The position numbers and the translations under genes were made by a program. From assembly GCF_900312745.1 (NCBI RefSeq), contig NZ_OMPD01000014.1, forward strand, positions 2,294,001 through 2,358,000: DNA of 64,000 bases, written 5' to 3'. This DNA comes from Aquimarina sp. AU58. GTDB taxonomy: Bacteria > Bacteroidota > Bacteroidia > Flavobacteriales > Flavobacteriaceae. This document shows, one piece after another, positions 63,531 to 64,000 of the stretch; the first letter of the stretch is position 1, and each line of letters begins with the position of its first letter. The notes under the pieces are model-generated. The model did no database searches, was not told where the DNA came from, and worked only from the letters and a program-made list of their open reading frames with translations.

Positions 63531-64000
63531 GAAATATTACCTATATTTACGATGCCACTGGGGTAAAATTAAAAAAGATTACAACAGAGGGAAGTTCATC
63601 GACAACAGAATATGCCGGTAATTATGTGTATAAGAATGGTACATTAGAATTCTTTAACCATGCAGAAGGTATTGTAGAATTTGAAGCCGATGGGTATAAG
63701 TATGTCTATCAGTTTAAAGACCATTTAGGGAATATCAGACTATCCTATAAAGATGCTGATAAAGACGGTAGTATCAGTACTTCTGAGATCATACAAGAGA
63801 AGAATTATTATCCTTTTGGATTACAAATGCGTGGGATTAATGAAACGCTACGTGGTAGAAATCATAACTATGGATATAATGGAAAAGAAGAGCAAGACGA
63901 GTTAGATTTTAATACACTTGATTATGGAGCAAGGTTTTATGACCCTGGAGTAGGTCGATGGTTCACTCCTGATGCTCTGGCAGAAAAATATTATTCTACT
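63531..64000 (+). pseudogene. Orphan Rhs core cassette, continues beyond window
   Basis: The frame encodes the same Rhs core as the upstream gene (YIYDATGVKLKKITTEG, KDHLGNIRLSYKDADKDG, RGRNHNYGYNGKEEQDELDF, GARFYDPGVGRWFTPDALAE) but there is no start: an in-frame TGA lies directly before base 531 and no ATG follows for over 80 codons. Bases 63531-63641 are identical to 61327-61437; similarity then drops. Such start-less cassettes are known next to rhs genes as stores of alternative toxin tails that can be recombined onto the main gene. The tail itself lies beyond the window. Confidence 0.85.

Overview
This AT-rich window comes from a member of the Bacteroidota, most likely a marine Flavobacteriaceae species of the Aquimarina kind. 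Evidence is type IX secretion sorting domains (type A and type B/CHU_C), many Bacteroidota-style lipoproteins, the flavobacterial promoter box TAnnTTTG, SusC-like TonB receptor architecture, DUF6443-type Rhs proteins, and flavobacterial gene neighbourhoods such as tsaD / tamB / pfkA. The genus is an inference.

Layout. 1-2.4 kb: a membrane-anchored LuxR regulator (5' end outside the window) and a thioredoxin-like lipoprotein. 2.5-10.3 kb is an accessory region. It holds four tiny Cys-rich peptides with GG/AG-type leaders, three of them with an inhibitor-cystine-knot-like cysteine order. It also holds an acetyltransferase/amidotransferase pair, a tandemly duplicated lipoprotein module (one copy fused to a HEIGH metallopeptidase) and two paralogous unknown genes, one decayed. 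10.4-15.4 kb: two DUF4331 proteins, a TPR lipoprotein and a TonB receptor. 15.6-20.8 kb: DoxX, an ECF sigma/anti-sigma pair, a lipocalin-like lipoprotein, an LRR pseudogene and a truncated IS4-type transposase, bracketed by inverted 95-bp repeats. 20.9-30.6 kb: a T9SS surface-protein locus with two beta-helix proteins carrying Big_9/cadherin-like repeats, an FN3 lipoprotein and a CHU_C protein. 31.1-31.4 kb: tRNA-Arg, tRNA-Pro and tRNA-Ser.

31.6-53 kb is mostly core-like. It includes a THUMP-like methyltransferase with an AI-2E permease, DUF4159 with a TrmH-type methyltransferase, and DUF1223. A small-gene cluster follows (three DinB proteins, SigZ, sterol desaturase, CopD-like, DUF1801), then a phytase-like esterase, a T9SS protein, rsmE, tsaD, tamB and pfkA. 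53.7-64 kb is an Rhs island: a small HTH protein, two Sec-exported Rhs proteins, a candidate immunity lipoprotein, an XRE regulator and an orphan Rhs cassette running off the end.

The most striking unlabelled signals are these. (1) The family of knottin-like leader peptides. (2) A recurring roughly 80-bp element upstream of about ten minus-strand genes (peptides, lipoproteins, T9SS proteins, sigma factor), suggesting a shared regulon. (3) Three palindromic elements of about 160 bp with unrelated arms but the same short core exactly at the centre. (4) An orphan Rhs cassette sharing 111 identical bases with the intact gene.
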